From positions 1 to 56,191 of the forward strand of contig NZ_BJZU01000089.1 of assembly GCF_007992195.1 (NCBI RefSeq): DNA of 56,191 nt. Direction: 5' to 3'. Made by a program: the position numbers and the translations under genes. The notes under the pieces were generated by a model. That model worked only from the letters and a program-made list of their open reading frames with translations, had not been told where the DNA came from and did no database searches. Positions 1 through 8,830 of the stretch are shown one piece after another (positions within the stretch are counted from its first letter, which is position 1; each line of letters begins with the position of its first letter). The stretch comes from Methylobacterium oxalidis. GTDB lineage: Bacteria > Pseudomonadota > Alphaproteobacteria > Rhizobiales > Beijerinckiaceae.

Positions 1-183
1 GAGGCCGCGCACGGTGCCGGCGGGCGCGGAGAAGGATTGATTGTCCTGCACGAAGGCGATGTCGAGGCCGGCCTCGGCCAGGACGTCGGCGCGGTAGGTC
101 TCCGAGAACCAGCCCCGGTCGTCGCCGTGCCGCTTCGGCACCACACGCTTCACGCCCGGGATCTCGCACGCGATCACCAGCAC
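1..183 (-). CDS. rfbC: dTDP-4-dehydrorhamnose 3,5-epimerase, N-terminal part (cut by window edge)
   Basis: Only the first 61 codons are present. The reading begins MLVIACEIPGVKRVVPKR and continues with GDDRGWFSETYRAD and a FVQDNQS motif, ending at GTVRGL. This is the typical start of RfbC/RmlC cupin epimerases, which isomerise C3 and C5 of the dTDP-4-keto-6-deoxyglucose intermediate in dTDP-L-rhamnose synthesis. I chose the GTG start at 183 because a GAGGAGGAGG ribosome-binding site lies about six bases upstream. The gene is divergent from gmd, with about 235 bases between them. The active-site residues lie beyond the window edge, so the family is clear but activity cannot be judged. Confidence 0.85.
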   Translation of the reverse strand, partial: MLVIACEIPGVKRVVPKRHGDDRGWFSETYRADVLAEAGLDIAFVQDNQSFSAPAGTVRGL

Positions 184-418
184 CTCGGCCTCCTCCTCGC
201 GCAAACGGTCCCCGCTCCGGCCCGCCGCCGACCCGGCAACGTGGGCGACAGCTCCGCGCATCGAGCCCATTCTCGCTGCCGATGCAAGCTGATAACGGCC
301 CCTTCCGTCGCACCTCCAACGCCCGCGGACACCCTCAGAACCGCGCTTTGACCTTCCCGGCTCGAGGCTGTAGGCACTAGGGCAAAGGTAACCAACCGAT
401 CCCGATCACACGGACAAA
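184..418. promoter_or_regulatory. Divergent intergenic region between rfbC and gmd
   Basis: This 235-base gap separates two divergently read nucleotide-sugar genes and should hold both promoters. I see no confident -35/-10 pair and no convincing small gene in it. Confidence 0.4.
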
Positions 419-1405
419 GTGCCTGAAATGAGGAAAGCCCTTATCACCGGCGTCACCGGCCAGGATGGAGCATACCTCGCGCAGCTCCTGCTGCGCCACG
501 GTTACTCCGTCTATGGGTTGGTACGCCGGTCGAGCACGACCGACGTGAACGACCTCCGTCTGCGCTGGCTCGGCATTGCAGACAAGATTACCTTGGTGGA
601 CGGCGATCTGTCCGACCTGTCCAGTCTGATGAGGGCTATCCGTCAGATCGAACCGGACGAAGTCTACAATCTCGCGGCGCAGTCCTTCGTGAAAACCTCC
701 TGGCAACAGCCGCTTCTGACGGGCGCGGTCACGGGGCTCGGCGGCGCGCACATGCTCGAAGCCGTGCGCATCGAGAAGCCGGATGCGCGGTTCTATCAGG
801 CATCTTCCTCGGAGATGTTCGGTCTTATTCAGGAATCCGTCCAGAAGGAGACGACGCCGTTCTATCCGCGCTCGCCCTACGCGGCCGCGAAACTCTACGC
901 GCACTGGATGACGGTGAATTACCGCGAGAGCTTCGGGCTGCACGCGTCGAGCGGGATCCTGTTCAATCACGAGAGCCCGCTGCGCGGCATCGAGTTCGTG
1001 ACGCGGAAGGTCACGGACGGCGTCGCCCGGATCAAGCTGGGTCTCGGGCACGAACTCCGCCTCGGCAACATCGACGCGCAGCGGGACTGGGGTCACGCCC
1101 GGGATTACGTGAAGGCGATGTGGCTGATGCTGCAGCAGGAGACGGCGGACGACTACGTCATCGCGACGGGTCGCACTGTTACCGTCCGCGACATGTGCCG
1201 GATCGCGTTCGACCATGTCGGGCTCAACATGGACAAGTTTCTCGTCATCGACCCGAACCTGTTCCGTCCGGCCGAGGTCGACATCCTCCTCGGCGACGCC
1301 TCGAAGGCAAAGGCCAAACTCGGCTGGGAGGCCGAGACCTCGCTCGAAACGATGATCAAGGAAATGGTGGACGCCGACGTCCAACGGCTCTCGAACGTCA
1401 GATAG
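419..1405 (+). CDS. gmd: GDP-mannose 4,6-dehydratase
   Basis: It converts GDP-D-mannose to GDP-4-keto-6-deoxy-D-mannose, using bound NADP(H), in the cytoplasm. The nucleotide-binding motif GVTGQDG is at the N-terminus, followed by the family segments NLAAQSFV, SSSEMFG (catalytic Ser/Glu) and the YAAAK Tyr-Lys pair, then RDWGHARDYV. The length of 325-328 residues fits the family. The frame opens with GTG at 419; ATG at 428 (MRKALITG) is an equally good start and matches most homologues. The next gene encodes a 4-reductase 40 bases downstream, so the pair probably makes GDP-rhamnose or a related GDP-6-deoxyhexose for the glycosyltransferases nearby. Confidence 0.93.
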   Translation: MPEMRKALITGVTGQDGAYLAQLLLRHGYSVYGLVRRSSTTDVNDLRLRWLGIADKITLVDGDLSDLSSLMRAIRQIEPDEVYNLAAQSFVKTSWQQPLLTGAVTGLGGAHMLEAVRIEKPDARFYQASSSEMFGLIQESVQKETTPFYPRSPYAAAKLYAHWMTVNYRESFGLHASSGILFNHESPLRGIEFVTRKVTDGVARIKLGLGHELRLGNIDAQRDWGHARDYVKAMWLMLQQETADDYVIATGRTVTVRDMCRIAFDHVGLNMDKFLVIDPNLFRPAEVDILLGDASKAKAKLGWEAETSLETMIKEMVDADVQRLSNVR

Positions 1406-1445
1406 AACCGTCTCATTTGGTCGGCACTCTACAAGAAGCAACTTC

Positions 1446-2408
1446 ATGTCCGAGAGAATCCTAATCACGGGTGCCGATGGATTCGTAGGACGACACGTCA
1501 TAGAGGCGCTGCTCAAACGGCCGGGCGAAGCGAACCGGATCTTCGCGACCTGCCGGGCCGGCTGCCGCGCCTTTCCGGCCTCCGTCGAGACGGTGGCGCT
1601 CGATGTGACCGAACCGCTACAGGTCCAGAGGGTCGTAGCCGAGACGAAGCCGACTACGATCCTCCATCTTGCGGCGATCGCAGCGACTCAGGATGCGCAG
1701 AAGGATCGCGGCCATACCTGGTCCGTGAACCTGACGGGCACGATGTCCCTTGCGGAGGCAACCCTGACTTCCGTACCGGACGCGCGCTTCATCTATATCG
1801 GGAGCGCCGAGGTCTACGGCAGCACGTTCCAAGTCCAGTCGGGCCCGCTGGACGAGGACGCTACGCTGCGTCCCACCACGTCCTACGCCGCGTCGAAGGC
1901 GGCAGCCGACCTCCTCGTCGGCCAGATGGTCCATACCGGTCTCAATGCGGTCCGGTTCCGGCCATTCAATCACACGGGCCCGGGCCAGACGACCCGCTTC
2001 GTCGTGCCCGCCTTCGCATCGCAGATCGCCCGTATCGAGGCGGGTCTGCAGCAGCCGGTGATCAAGGTCGGCAATCTCGAACCGGCCCGCGACTTCCTCG
2101 ACGTCCGGGACGTGGTCCGCGCCTACGTTCAGGCGATCTTCGCCGAGGACCTGCGGCCGGGCAGCATCTTCAACATCGCCTCCGGGATTCCCCGCACGAT
2201 CGCGAGCGTTCTCCGTGGCTTATGCGATCTCTCGCGGGTCGAGATCGCCGTGGAGCAGGATGAAGGCGTCCTGCGGCGCAACGAGGTCATGTCGGCGACC
2301 GGGAACGCCGAGGTCGGGCGGAGCGCGCTCGACTGGCAGCCGCGCATCCCGTGGGAACAAACCCTGCGCGACGTCCTCGAGGAACACCGGAACGCGCTGA
2401 GGGTCTAG
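1446..2408 (+). CDS. rmd: NAD-dependent epimerase/dehydratase, probable GDP-4-keto-6-deoxymannose reductase
   Basis: This is an extended short-chain dehydrogenase of 320 residues. It has a GADGFVG Rossmann motif near residue 8, a LHLAAIAA segment, GSAEVYGS with the catalytic Ser, and YAASK with the catalytic Tyr/Lys. The HTGPGQ motif near residue 177 is typical of the Rmd/GDP-6-deoxy-D-lyxo-4-hexulose reductase branch. Directly following gmd, the likely role is reduction of the 4-keto intermediate to GDP-D-rhamnose. A different 4-epimerase or reductase specificity (for example GDP-6-deoxy-talose) cannot be excluded from sequence alone. It is convergent with the giant glycosyltransferase gene; the 78-base gap shows no strong terminator. 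Confidence 0.8.
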   Translation: MSERILITGADGFVGRHVIEALLKRPGEANRIFATCRAGCRAFPASVETVALDVTEPLQVQRVVAETKPTTILHLAAIAATQDAQKDRGHTWSVNLTGTMSLAEATLTSVPDARFIYIGSAEVYGSTFQVQSGPLDEDATLRPTTSYAASKAAADLLVGQMVHTGLNAVRFRPFNHTGPGQTTRFVVPAFASQIARIEAGLQQPVIKVGNLEPARDFLDVRDVVRAYVQAIFAEDLRPGSIFNIASGIPRTIASVLRGLCDLSRVEIAVEQDEGVLRRNEVMSATGNAEVGRSALDWQPRIPWEQTLRDVLEEHRNALRV

Positions 2409-2486
2409 CCGCCGCGCGGACCCCGGTCTCCCGAGAGGGCGCCGTCTTCGATCGCGACCATCGGAGGCGGGGCCACCCCCCTCTCC

Positions 2487-5400
2487 TCAGAGACGGTAGA
2501 TGGCCCGCAGGGTCCCCGTCGTCGGGTCGTCCCCGAAACGCGACCCGCGCTGAAGCGCCTGATCGTAGTTGGCGAACAGGTCGGCGGACCGGTCCTTGAA
2601 GTTGCCGAGGCGCTTCAGCCGCTCGATGTATCGCGGGAGGCTGAGCAGGTTGCGGACCTGATCGTCCTCGCCGAAGCCCTCGCGCACGAAGTGGGTGGCC
2701 TGCCCGACGTTCGAGATGCGATAGCGCCGCAGCGCGTCGGCGGGCACGCCCATGGTCTCTGCGAGATCGTAGGTCTCTGGCAGGCGTTCGATGTGCCAGA
2801 CCGGAGCGTAGCGCATCCACGACACGTTCATGTTCACGACGATCTGATTTGAGCCGATCCAGTAGCCCGGACGGTCGAGCATGTGTTCGAGGACGTGCTT
2901 CGTCGTCGGGATGCAGCTCGCCATGTCTGAGAAGGGCGGCGCGGACGTGTATTGCGAGTATGCGGCGAGGGCTTGGTCCCTGCGGAAGACGCAGGCGTAG
3001 ATTGCCGTGAAGAAGTTCTCGTTGTTGGCGGCAAACTCGCGGATCTCGTCGTGGAACGCGACGGGCGTCTCCGTCGCGATCGGCGTCGCGGATTCGAGCA
3101 GGCCGTCGACGTCCGAAAGGTCCGAGGGCCGGTCGAAGTAGGTGTAGGCGTAGTTGATATAGACGAGCTCGCTGCGCGGATGCGCCTCGATCGCGTTCAG
3201 GATCAGCGCCGTCGTGCCCGGCTTGACCAGATCGTCGTCCCCGAGAATCCAAACAAAATCGCCCGCCGCGAGCTGCGCGGTGACCGCGAGATTGCCCAAC
3301 ATGCCGACATTCTCGGCGTTCCGAACCGATTTGACGTCGTAGGCGGCCGCCAGTTCCTGCATCACCTGCGGCGTGTGATCGGTCGATGCGTTGTCGACGA
3401 CCAGGAACTCGATCTGATCGCGGTGCGCGCTCAGATCTTGCGCCAGCAGCGGAAGCGTCTTGCTGAGCCAATCGGCTCGATTGTAGGTCGACACGCAGAC
3501 CGAGAGGCGTATCGGGCTTCGCGCGAGCGGCGAACGCTCGATGTTCGGAGCGACTGCGGCGAGCTCACGCAATCGAAGCGGGTACATCTCCGTAAGAACA
3601 CGGCAGAATCGATCCACCAGGCCGGACCCGTCCTCGTCCGCCTCCAGAAGTACGGAGCGCCCACGGACGAGGGCGACCGGATGGTCTGTTGCGCACAGCG
3701 TCGCGAAGAACCGCGCGTAATCCTCCGCGTGCTCGAAGACGAGCATTGCCGCTTCGCCGATCAGACGGTCGAGGCGGCGGCTCGACGATCCGCACGCCGC
3801 CACGGCTGCCCCGTCCATCAGCACGGCGAGGCGTTGGCCAGGCCGCGACGGCACACTTTCTTCCTGCGAGGAAAGGCTCGCGAGCACCCATTGTCGGTTC
3901 GGATCGGCTCCGAAATGAATCGGGTTCGAAACGAGACGGCGATCCATGTCCAGGGCTTCCGTTCGCAACGCGTCCAGGAGCGGCGATGAGATTCCCCGGT
4001 CGACTTGCACAGCGAGGCCGCGCAGCGTGCACGCGTCGCGCCGCAGCGCCGCCCCGTCCCCGTCCGCCAGATGGATCTGAGGCAAGTGCCGATCAGCATC
4101 GACCGAGGCCGAACCTACGGCGAGGGCATCCCGCCAACGATCCCGCAGATTCGCGCTCGACGCTTGGATGACGTCCGCGAGGAACGCCCAGGGGCCGGCA
4201 CGGCCGTCCGCGTCGGTGAGCGTCAGGAGCGAGCGGATCTGATGGCGGCGGGCGTACTGGAAAAGGGCGGGACGCTCCCGCTCAGGCACCTCGGACAGTG
4301 CCGTGTCCGGGACCGTCAGCCATGCCTCGTTGAGGGTAGTGCGAAACTCCGGGACGAGATGAAGCAGCTTGGAGTTGCCGTCGGCGCCCATCGCCTCCAG
4401 AGCGAGGGTTCGGCTGTTCCAAGACACGGGGATGCCCGCGGCCGATCTCGTTGGCCCGTCGAACGCGTCAGCTGGGAGCGTCCGCGGCTCCGCAGCGGGT
4501 TCCAGGCAGAAATCCCGGCGGAGCCAGGAGCGCGCCCGTCCCGTGCGCGGATACGGAATGCCGGGCGGGCAGAGCGGCTCGTCAGCAGCCAGGGAGGCGG
4601 TGCTCGGCACCGTCTGCGAAGGTCGACTCAGAGGCTTTGAAGCAAGATCGCGATCCGCGCACGCTCCGACGATCATGTTCGCCAAGCGCGTACTAAGCCT
4701 GTCCCATGTGTGGTGCGACAGCCAATTCTGCTGCTCGTCGTAGAACTGGTTCAGCGCCTGACGATCTTCGATCAGGGGCATGATCGCCGCAGCGATAGCT
4801 TCGGAAGTTTCGTTAGCCGTTCGGTGACTGAAGCCCCGGATATCATTGAAGATCGGCTCAGGGGTCGTCAGCACCGGGCGACCGGTGCCGAGCGCAATGC
4901 GAACCGCAGCGCTGGCCGACTCGCCAGTCGACCGATAGACAAAGGTGAGCAGGTCGGCAGAGCTGAGGAGTGTCGAAGCCTCCCCGACGGTGAGGAAGTC
5001 GGTGACGAGAACGACCGCGTTCGACAAGCCCAAGCGGTCGATCAGAGCTCTCAGATCGTCACCCACGCGCTCGCTACGCTCGTCCAAGGTGGCACAGGCC
5101 AGAAGCAGGCGTACTCCGGTCTGGCCCGCGTCGTGGAGGAGCTTCACGGCCTCGATAAGTTCGGCGAGCCCCTTGTGGGGTAGCAGGAACCCGAAGCTGG
5201 CCATCCAGAACGTACCGTCCTGCAAACGCGCAGCGATCTCCTCGCGATCGCTTTCAGATAGCGTGGCGCCCTCCACGGCAGCGAGGCTGCGCGCCATGGC
5301 CCGCCGCGCCAGCGCTGCATCGGCCCGGCCATAGCCGTCATCGTGCCGCACATGAATGCCGAGCGGGAACAGCGCAACATTCTCGACTAGACCCAGGCGC

Positions 5401-7616
5401 TTCAGCCGCGTGAGATCTGCCGGTGTGTGGACGAGGATGCGTTCCAACTGTTTGAGGTGAAGCACGCCGCGTGCAACCCGGTCGCGGTCGATATGGTCGA
5501 GGAACGCGGTCGCGTGCAGTTCCAGAATAACCGGCGATCGTCGCTGCAACTCTGCGAGACGTCCTGCCGCAGAGCCAAGGATATCGAACAGCGAAGCTTG
5601 ATGCTGGACTAGGATCGCGTCGAAGCCGCCAGCCTCGACAAAATCGAGCGCGCGCGACAGATCTTCCTTCAGTGAGATCGAATACAGCGGGAGGATTTTG
5701 TCAGAAGCAGCTGCGCGTGTGTCAGTGACATAGATGATTTCGAAAGCATCGCTACTAAAATTCGTCAATAAATCCTTGGTGTACTCTGCAATGCCGCAAT
5801 GACTTGCCCAACTCGAGATCAGGCCGAGCCGCAGCGGTGCAGCCGTTGCGTTCCGGTTTCGAAGCAGGTCCCGGATGTATGAGTCCACGCACTGTGCACT
5901 GGCCGATCGATTATAGATCGAGCGCACGAGCTCCTTCCCATTCTGAATGGTCGTCCGGATATCTCGACCACCAACGGACCCCTCGAGGCCGGGAAGGCCG
6001 CTCTTCTGCCCTTGCTGCCAGGCGCCGAGAAACTCGCGCATCATACGGCGCAGGTCGCGCGTGTTCGGGTCGACCCATAGCGAACCGACCTCTCGAAAAT
6101 GACTTTCTGCCGGAGCGAAATCATAGTCGAGGCACCAACCGGTCTGCGCGGTCAGGAAATCCGTGTGGGCGCCATAACCGGTGGCGATCACGGGACGGCC
6201 GCTCAGCATCGCCTCGGCGGCGGGGAGGTTGAAGCCCTCGCCGCGCGTCGGCAGGACCACGACATCGCTCGCCTTGTACAGATCGGCGAGTTCCCGCTCG
6301 GTCAGGAAGCTCTCGTCCACCTCGACCGGCGCCGCGTCGGGATGCGTTTCCCGGAAACGTGCGATCTGATCGGCGACGTCGTTGTGGATGTTGGCGAAGG
6401 TCTTGATCAGCAGTTCGACCGGCTCGTCGCGCGTGAACTCGGCGAAATAGGCCGCCAACAGGACGTCGACTCCTTTCCGCGGGAAGGCCGACGAAACGTG
6501 AAGGAAGCGCATGCGCCGCCGCGCGGGCGCCATCGCCGGCCCAGACGCGGCCCCGTCGTGCGGAGCTTCCGCCGGCGCCTCCCGGTAGGCATCGCCGACG
6601 CCGAGCGGCACCACGCGGATCGGCAACTTGCAGCCGGAGTCGCGCAGCACCTTCCGAACGAAGTTGCTGGCCACGATCAACGCGTCGAAATTCACGTTCA
6701 GATGCGCGACGTGCCCGTGCGGAACGAGTGATTCTTCCCAGAAGAACGTCGCGACGCGCAGCCGCGCCTCGCGCTCGTCCTTGATGAGGGGATAGTGGTG
6801 GCACAGGGAGACGTAGTCGCCATCGTCGGGCGGCGCGTCGCCCCACGGCTGCAGCATGGCCTCGATGCGGTGGGTCTCGGGTGACTCGAAGGCGATGGAG
6901 GGCGCCTCGATTTTCGCCCCGTGAAAATGATTGACGCGGACCGCCGCCCCGAGGTCGGAGAGCCCGAGTGCGAGATCGCGGTTGACGCCGGACAAGCTGT
7001 AGTGCCCGTCGATATGGCCGACGATGCGGATGGAGAGCGGCTCGCCCACCGCCCCGGCGCCGCCCGTGCTGCGCGGTGGACAGAGATCGAGCGCGCGCGG
7101 TCGATGCGGCAGCCAGGCCCTTTCATCGGCGAGGCCGGAGTGACCGTTCGCCGCCGGATCCGTCTGAACGGCATCCTGCGCGCCATTCCGCTTGCGGCGA
7201 AACCAGCGGTTGTGGAGGCCGAAGAACGACAGCAGTGTCGCCGATCTGCGCAGGGAGCCGCGCCTGAACTCGCCCTGGACCGCGGGCCCGGCTGCGCTTT
7301 CGAGCCTGCCGAGCAACCGCGCGGGCCAGCCGAGAACCCAGATCTCGACCGCAGATGACGGTTCGCTGGCTAGCTTGGCCGGATCGAGCGGGATCACGAA
7401 AGCGCAGTGGCCGTTGCGGCCGATATCGTCGGCCTCCAGGTCCTTTCGCCAGCGGTCCGCAACGAAATGCCCGTAATATCTTCCACCGATGAGGACGATG
7501 ACGCCGAGGTCGCGATCGCTCTGCGCGAGCGTCACCCAACCGTGCAGCGCGCCGTCGCGATATCCGTCGAAGTGCCCCCTCAGATTCTGCGGCTTCCGGA
7601 GATCGATGACGTTCAC
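2487..7616 (-). CDS. Very large multidomain glycosyltransferase (GT4-GT4-GT2)
   Basis: This is a 1709-residue cytoplasmic protein with at least three glycosyltransferase modules. Residues about 10-130 form a small beta-rich domain with GHFDGYRDGALHGWVT and later DDIGRNGHCAF, a layout seen at the ends of bacterial glycosyltransferases. Residues about 190-600 are a GT-B/GT4 domain with the donor-site motif GEGFNLPAAEAMLSG. About 640-1040 is a second, weaker GT4 domain (SWASHCGIAEYT at its start, LLPHKGLAELI in its C-terminal half). About 1050-1370 has no clear family. About 1380 to the end is a GT2 domain with CVSTYNR, VVDNASTD and the LGDDD metal motif. The start is a GTG with AGAGGA nine bases upstream; an in-frame start at 7676 would add 20 residues. 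It probably builds several linkages of a surface glycan, but sugars and acceptor are unknown. Confidence 0.85.
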   Translation of the reverse strand: MNVIDLRKPQNLRGHFDGYRDGALHGWVTLAQSDRDLGVIVLIGGRYYGHFVADRWRKDLEADDIGRNGHCAFVIPLDPAKLASEPSSAVEIWVLGWPARLLGRLESAAGPAVQGEFRRGSLRRSATLLSFFGLHNRWFRRKRNGAQDAVQTDPAANGHSGLADERAWLPHRPRALDLCPPRSTGGAGAVGEPLSIRIVGHIDGHYSLSGVNRDLALGLSDLGAAVRVNHFHGAKIEAPSIAFESPETHRIEAMLQPWGDAPPDDGDYVSLCHHYPLIKDEREARLRVATFFWEESLVPHGHVAHLNVNFDALIVASNFVRKVLRDSGCKLPIRVVPLGVGDAYREAPAEAPHDGAASGPAMAPARRRMRFLHVSSAFPRKGVDVLLAAYFAEFTRDEPVELLIKTFANIHNDVADQIARFRETHPDAAPVEVDESFLTERELADLYKASDVVVLPTRGEGFNLPAAEAMLSGRPVIATGYGAHTDFLTAQTGWCLDYDFAPAESHFREVGSLWVDPNTRDLRRMMREFLGAWQQGQKSGLPGLEGSVGGRDIRTTIQNGKELVRSIYNRSASAQCVDSYIRDLLRNRNATAAPLRLGLISSWASHCGIAEYTKDLLTNFSSDAFEIIYVTDTRAAASDKILPLYSISLKEDLSRALDFVEAGGFDAILVQHQASLFDILGSAAGRLAELQRRSPVILELHATAFLDHIDRDRVARGVLHLKQLERILVHTPADLTRLKRLGLVENVALFPLGIHVRHDDGYGRADAALARRAMARSLAAVEGATLSESDREEIAARLQDGTFWMASFGFLLPHKGLAELIEAVKLLHDAGQTGVRLLLACATLDERSERVGDDLRALIDRLGLSNAVVLVTDFLTVGEASTLLSSADLLTFVYRSTGESASAAVRIALGTGRPVLTTPEPIFNDIRGFSHRTANETSEAIAAAIMPLIEDRQALNQFYDEQQNWLSHHTWDRLSTRLANMIVGACADRDLASKPLSRPSQTVPSTASLAADEPLCPPGIPYPRTGRARSWLRRDFCLEPAAEPRTLPADAFDGPTRSAAGIPVSWNSRTLALEAMGADGNSKLLHLVPEFRTTLNEAWLTVPDTALSEVPERERPALFQYARRHQIRSLLTLTDADGRAGPWAFLADVIQASSANLRDRWRDALAVGSASVDADRHLPQIHLADGDGAALRRDACTLRGLAVQVDRGISSPLLDALRTEALDMDRRLVSNPIHFGADPNRQWVLASLSSQEESVPSRPGQRLAVLMDGAAVAACGSSSRRLDRLIGEAAMLVFEHAEDYARFFATLCATDHPVALVRGRSVLLEADEDGSGLVDRFCRVLTEMYPLRLRELAAVAPNIERSPLARSPIRLSVCVSTYNRADWLSKTLPLLAQDLSAHRDQIEFLVVDNASTDHTPQVMQELAAAYDVKSVRNAENVGMLGNLAVTAQLAAGDFVWILGDDDLVKPGTTALILNAIEAHPRSELVYINYAYTYFDRPSDLSDVDGLLESATPIATETPVAFHDEIREFAANNENFFTAIYACVFRRDQALAAYSQYTSAPPFSDMASCIPTTKHVLEHMLDRPGYWIGSNQIVVNMNVSWMRYAPVWHIERLPETYDLAETMGVPADALRRYRISNVGQATHFVREGFGEDDQVRNLLSLPRYIERLKRLGNFKDRSADLFANYDQALQRGSRFGDDPTTGTLRAIYRL

Positions 7617-7685
7617 GCGGAAAAATCCTCTCGGGTCGGGCGGATCATGTCCAAGTTGACCTGTGCTGCACGGCAACGGCCGGGC

Positions 7686-7700
7686 CCCACCGAAGGTGGG
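7686..7700. other. Short intercistronic hairpin
   Basis: CCCACC-GAA-GGTGGG forms a six-base-pair stem with a three-base loop immediately after the stop codon of the upstream minus-strand gene, before the giant glycosyltransferase start. There is no U-tract. It could be a weak attenuator or an mRNA stability element. Confidence 0.3.
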
Positions 7701-8549
7701 TCAGAGCGTCGGAGGTGCCGCGAGCGCCTTGTAGCGGCGCGCGAGCTCCGATCCCATGTAGCGGTCCCAGAAATCGAGCGCGGCGGTGACCTGCCTCGGC
7801 CGCTCCGTCAGAAAGTGATGGAGCGCAGCGGAGGTCGCAACCGTCCGCGGCTCCGGACTTCCGGCGCGCCAGAGGTCGGTGGACTCGAGCAATGCGGCCG
7901 AGGGAGTCGGTTCGACGCCGCGCGCGGCGCCCGGGTCGAGCAGGACCGGCTCGGGACCGCGGCGGGACGAGGGCGGGAAACGACTGACGGCCGCCGCCCA
8001 TCGGTCCTCGTAGCTGTTCCGATACGTCGGCCGTGCAAATCGCGCCCCGGCCAACCGCCAACTGTCGAGGAGCACGAGCGTCGTCCGGCTCGCATCGGTT
8101 TGGGCGGAGAGGTCATCCGGAAGCAGGACGATGATGTCCTGCCCGTCCGCATCGGCGCTGGATTTCACGCGGATCGCAGGTGCCGCGGTCAATCGCTCGA
8201 GAAGTCCTGCCGGCAGGAGAGACTCAACTCCCTGGCGCACGCCGATGGAAACCGGCTCGGCGACAATCTCACTCAGCAGGTCGGACATCAGAGTGTCGAT
8301 GCGGGCACGTGCCCGCCGCAAGATCGCGAAAGCGTCGCTCTTCCGCTGCAGTTCGGCGCGTTGCTGCCGCCGCGCCGCGACGGCGGCGGCCTCCGCCGAC
8401 TGGGCGATCTCGGCTCGGACGACCGCATCGCCCTTCTCGATGAGCCGGGCCTCCCAGTTCCGCAGCTCGTCGTCGGAAGGTAGCCGCTCCAACTTCTCAA
8501 GGTAGATCGCTTCGAGCGTTGCGCCCTGCTGAGACATCGGTGCTGTCAC
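7701..8549 (-). CDS. Uncharacterised protein with a DUF4214-like N-terminal repeat
   Basis: The protein has 282 residues and no signal peptide. Residues about 11-53 read IYLEKLERLPSDDELRNWE followed by a segment ending AQSAEA. This matches the pattern of one DUF4214 repeat (LY..LGR.PD..GL.YW...L..G...IA.S.E) in diverged form. The rest is unlike families I recognise; residues about 58-85 are a probable helical segment rich in Ala, Arg and Gln. The frame opens with GTG at 8549; ATG at 8537 is an alternative. It sits between two glycosyltransferase genes on the same strand and ends 84 bases before the giant one, so it probably belongs to the same transcription unit. Its function is unknown. Confidence 0.7.
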   Translation of the reverse strand: MTAPMSQQGATLEAIYLEKLERLPSDDELRNWEARLIEKGDAVVRAEIAQSAEAAAVAARRQQRAELQRKSDAFAILRRARARIDTLMSDLLSEIVAEPVSIGVRQGVESLLPAGLLERLTAAPAIRVKSSADADGQDIIVLLPDDLSAQTDASRTTLVLLDSWRLAGARFARPTYRNSYEDRWAAAVSRFPPSSRRGPEPVLLDPGAARGVEPTPSAALLESTDLWRAGSPEPRTVATSAALHHFLTERPRQVTAALDFWDRYMGSELARRYKALAAPPTL

Positions 8550-8788
8550 TCTCGCTCGTCACAAACGTGGGCGCAGACCCTGCCGACATGGCTGCGGCCA
8601 GGATGCTCGCCTCGCGAACCGGGCGCGCGCATCGGTTGGGCTCGATCTCGACAGGCAGCGCTCGGCGCTGCAACGCCTGCCACAACTCAGGGAGGTGTCT
8701 TAATGGCCTCGCCCTGCGCACCGCAAGTGCACACCCGGAAAAGCGCTGCCCGCGACGCCGCGCTTCGCCCAGTCGGGCCGACTCTCGC
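8550..8788. other. Intergenic stretch without a supported gene
   Basis: These 239 bases lie between the broken glycosyltransferase gene and the DUF4214-like gene. A GGGAGG box at 8690-8695 precedes an ATG at 8703 opening a 47-codon plus-strand frame, but that frame runs through the terminator hairpin and into the neighbouring gene, so I do not call it. Confidence 0.4.
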
Positions 8789-8820
8789 GCCGCAATCGGA
8801 GCATCTGCTCCGATTGCGGC
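8789..8820 (-). terminator. Strong hairpin downstream of the frameshifted glycosyltransferase
   Basis: A perfect 15-base-pair stem (8789-8803 with 8806-8820) with a two-base loop lies just beyond the stop codon at 8831. There is no U-tract, so it may work as a terminator or as a 3'-end stabiliser. Confidence 0.6.
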
Positions 8821-8830
8821 CGTCAGCCGC

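Noticed and set aside
377..1516. 379-codon open frame opposite gmd
   Set aside because: It is fully antisense to gmd, which has all catalytic motifs. The composition is typical of a complementary-strand shadow.
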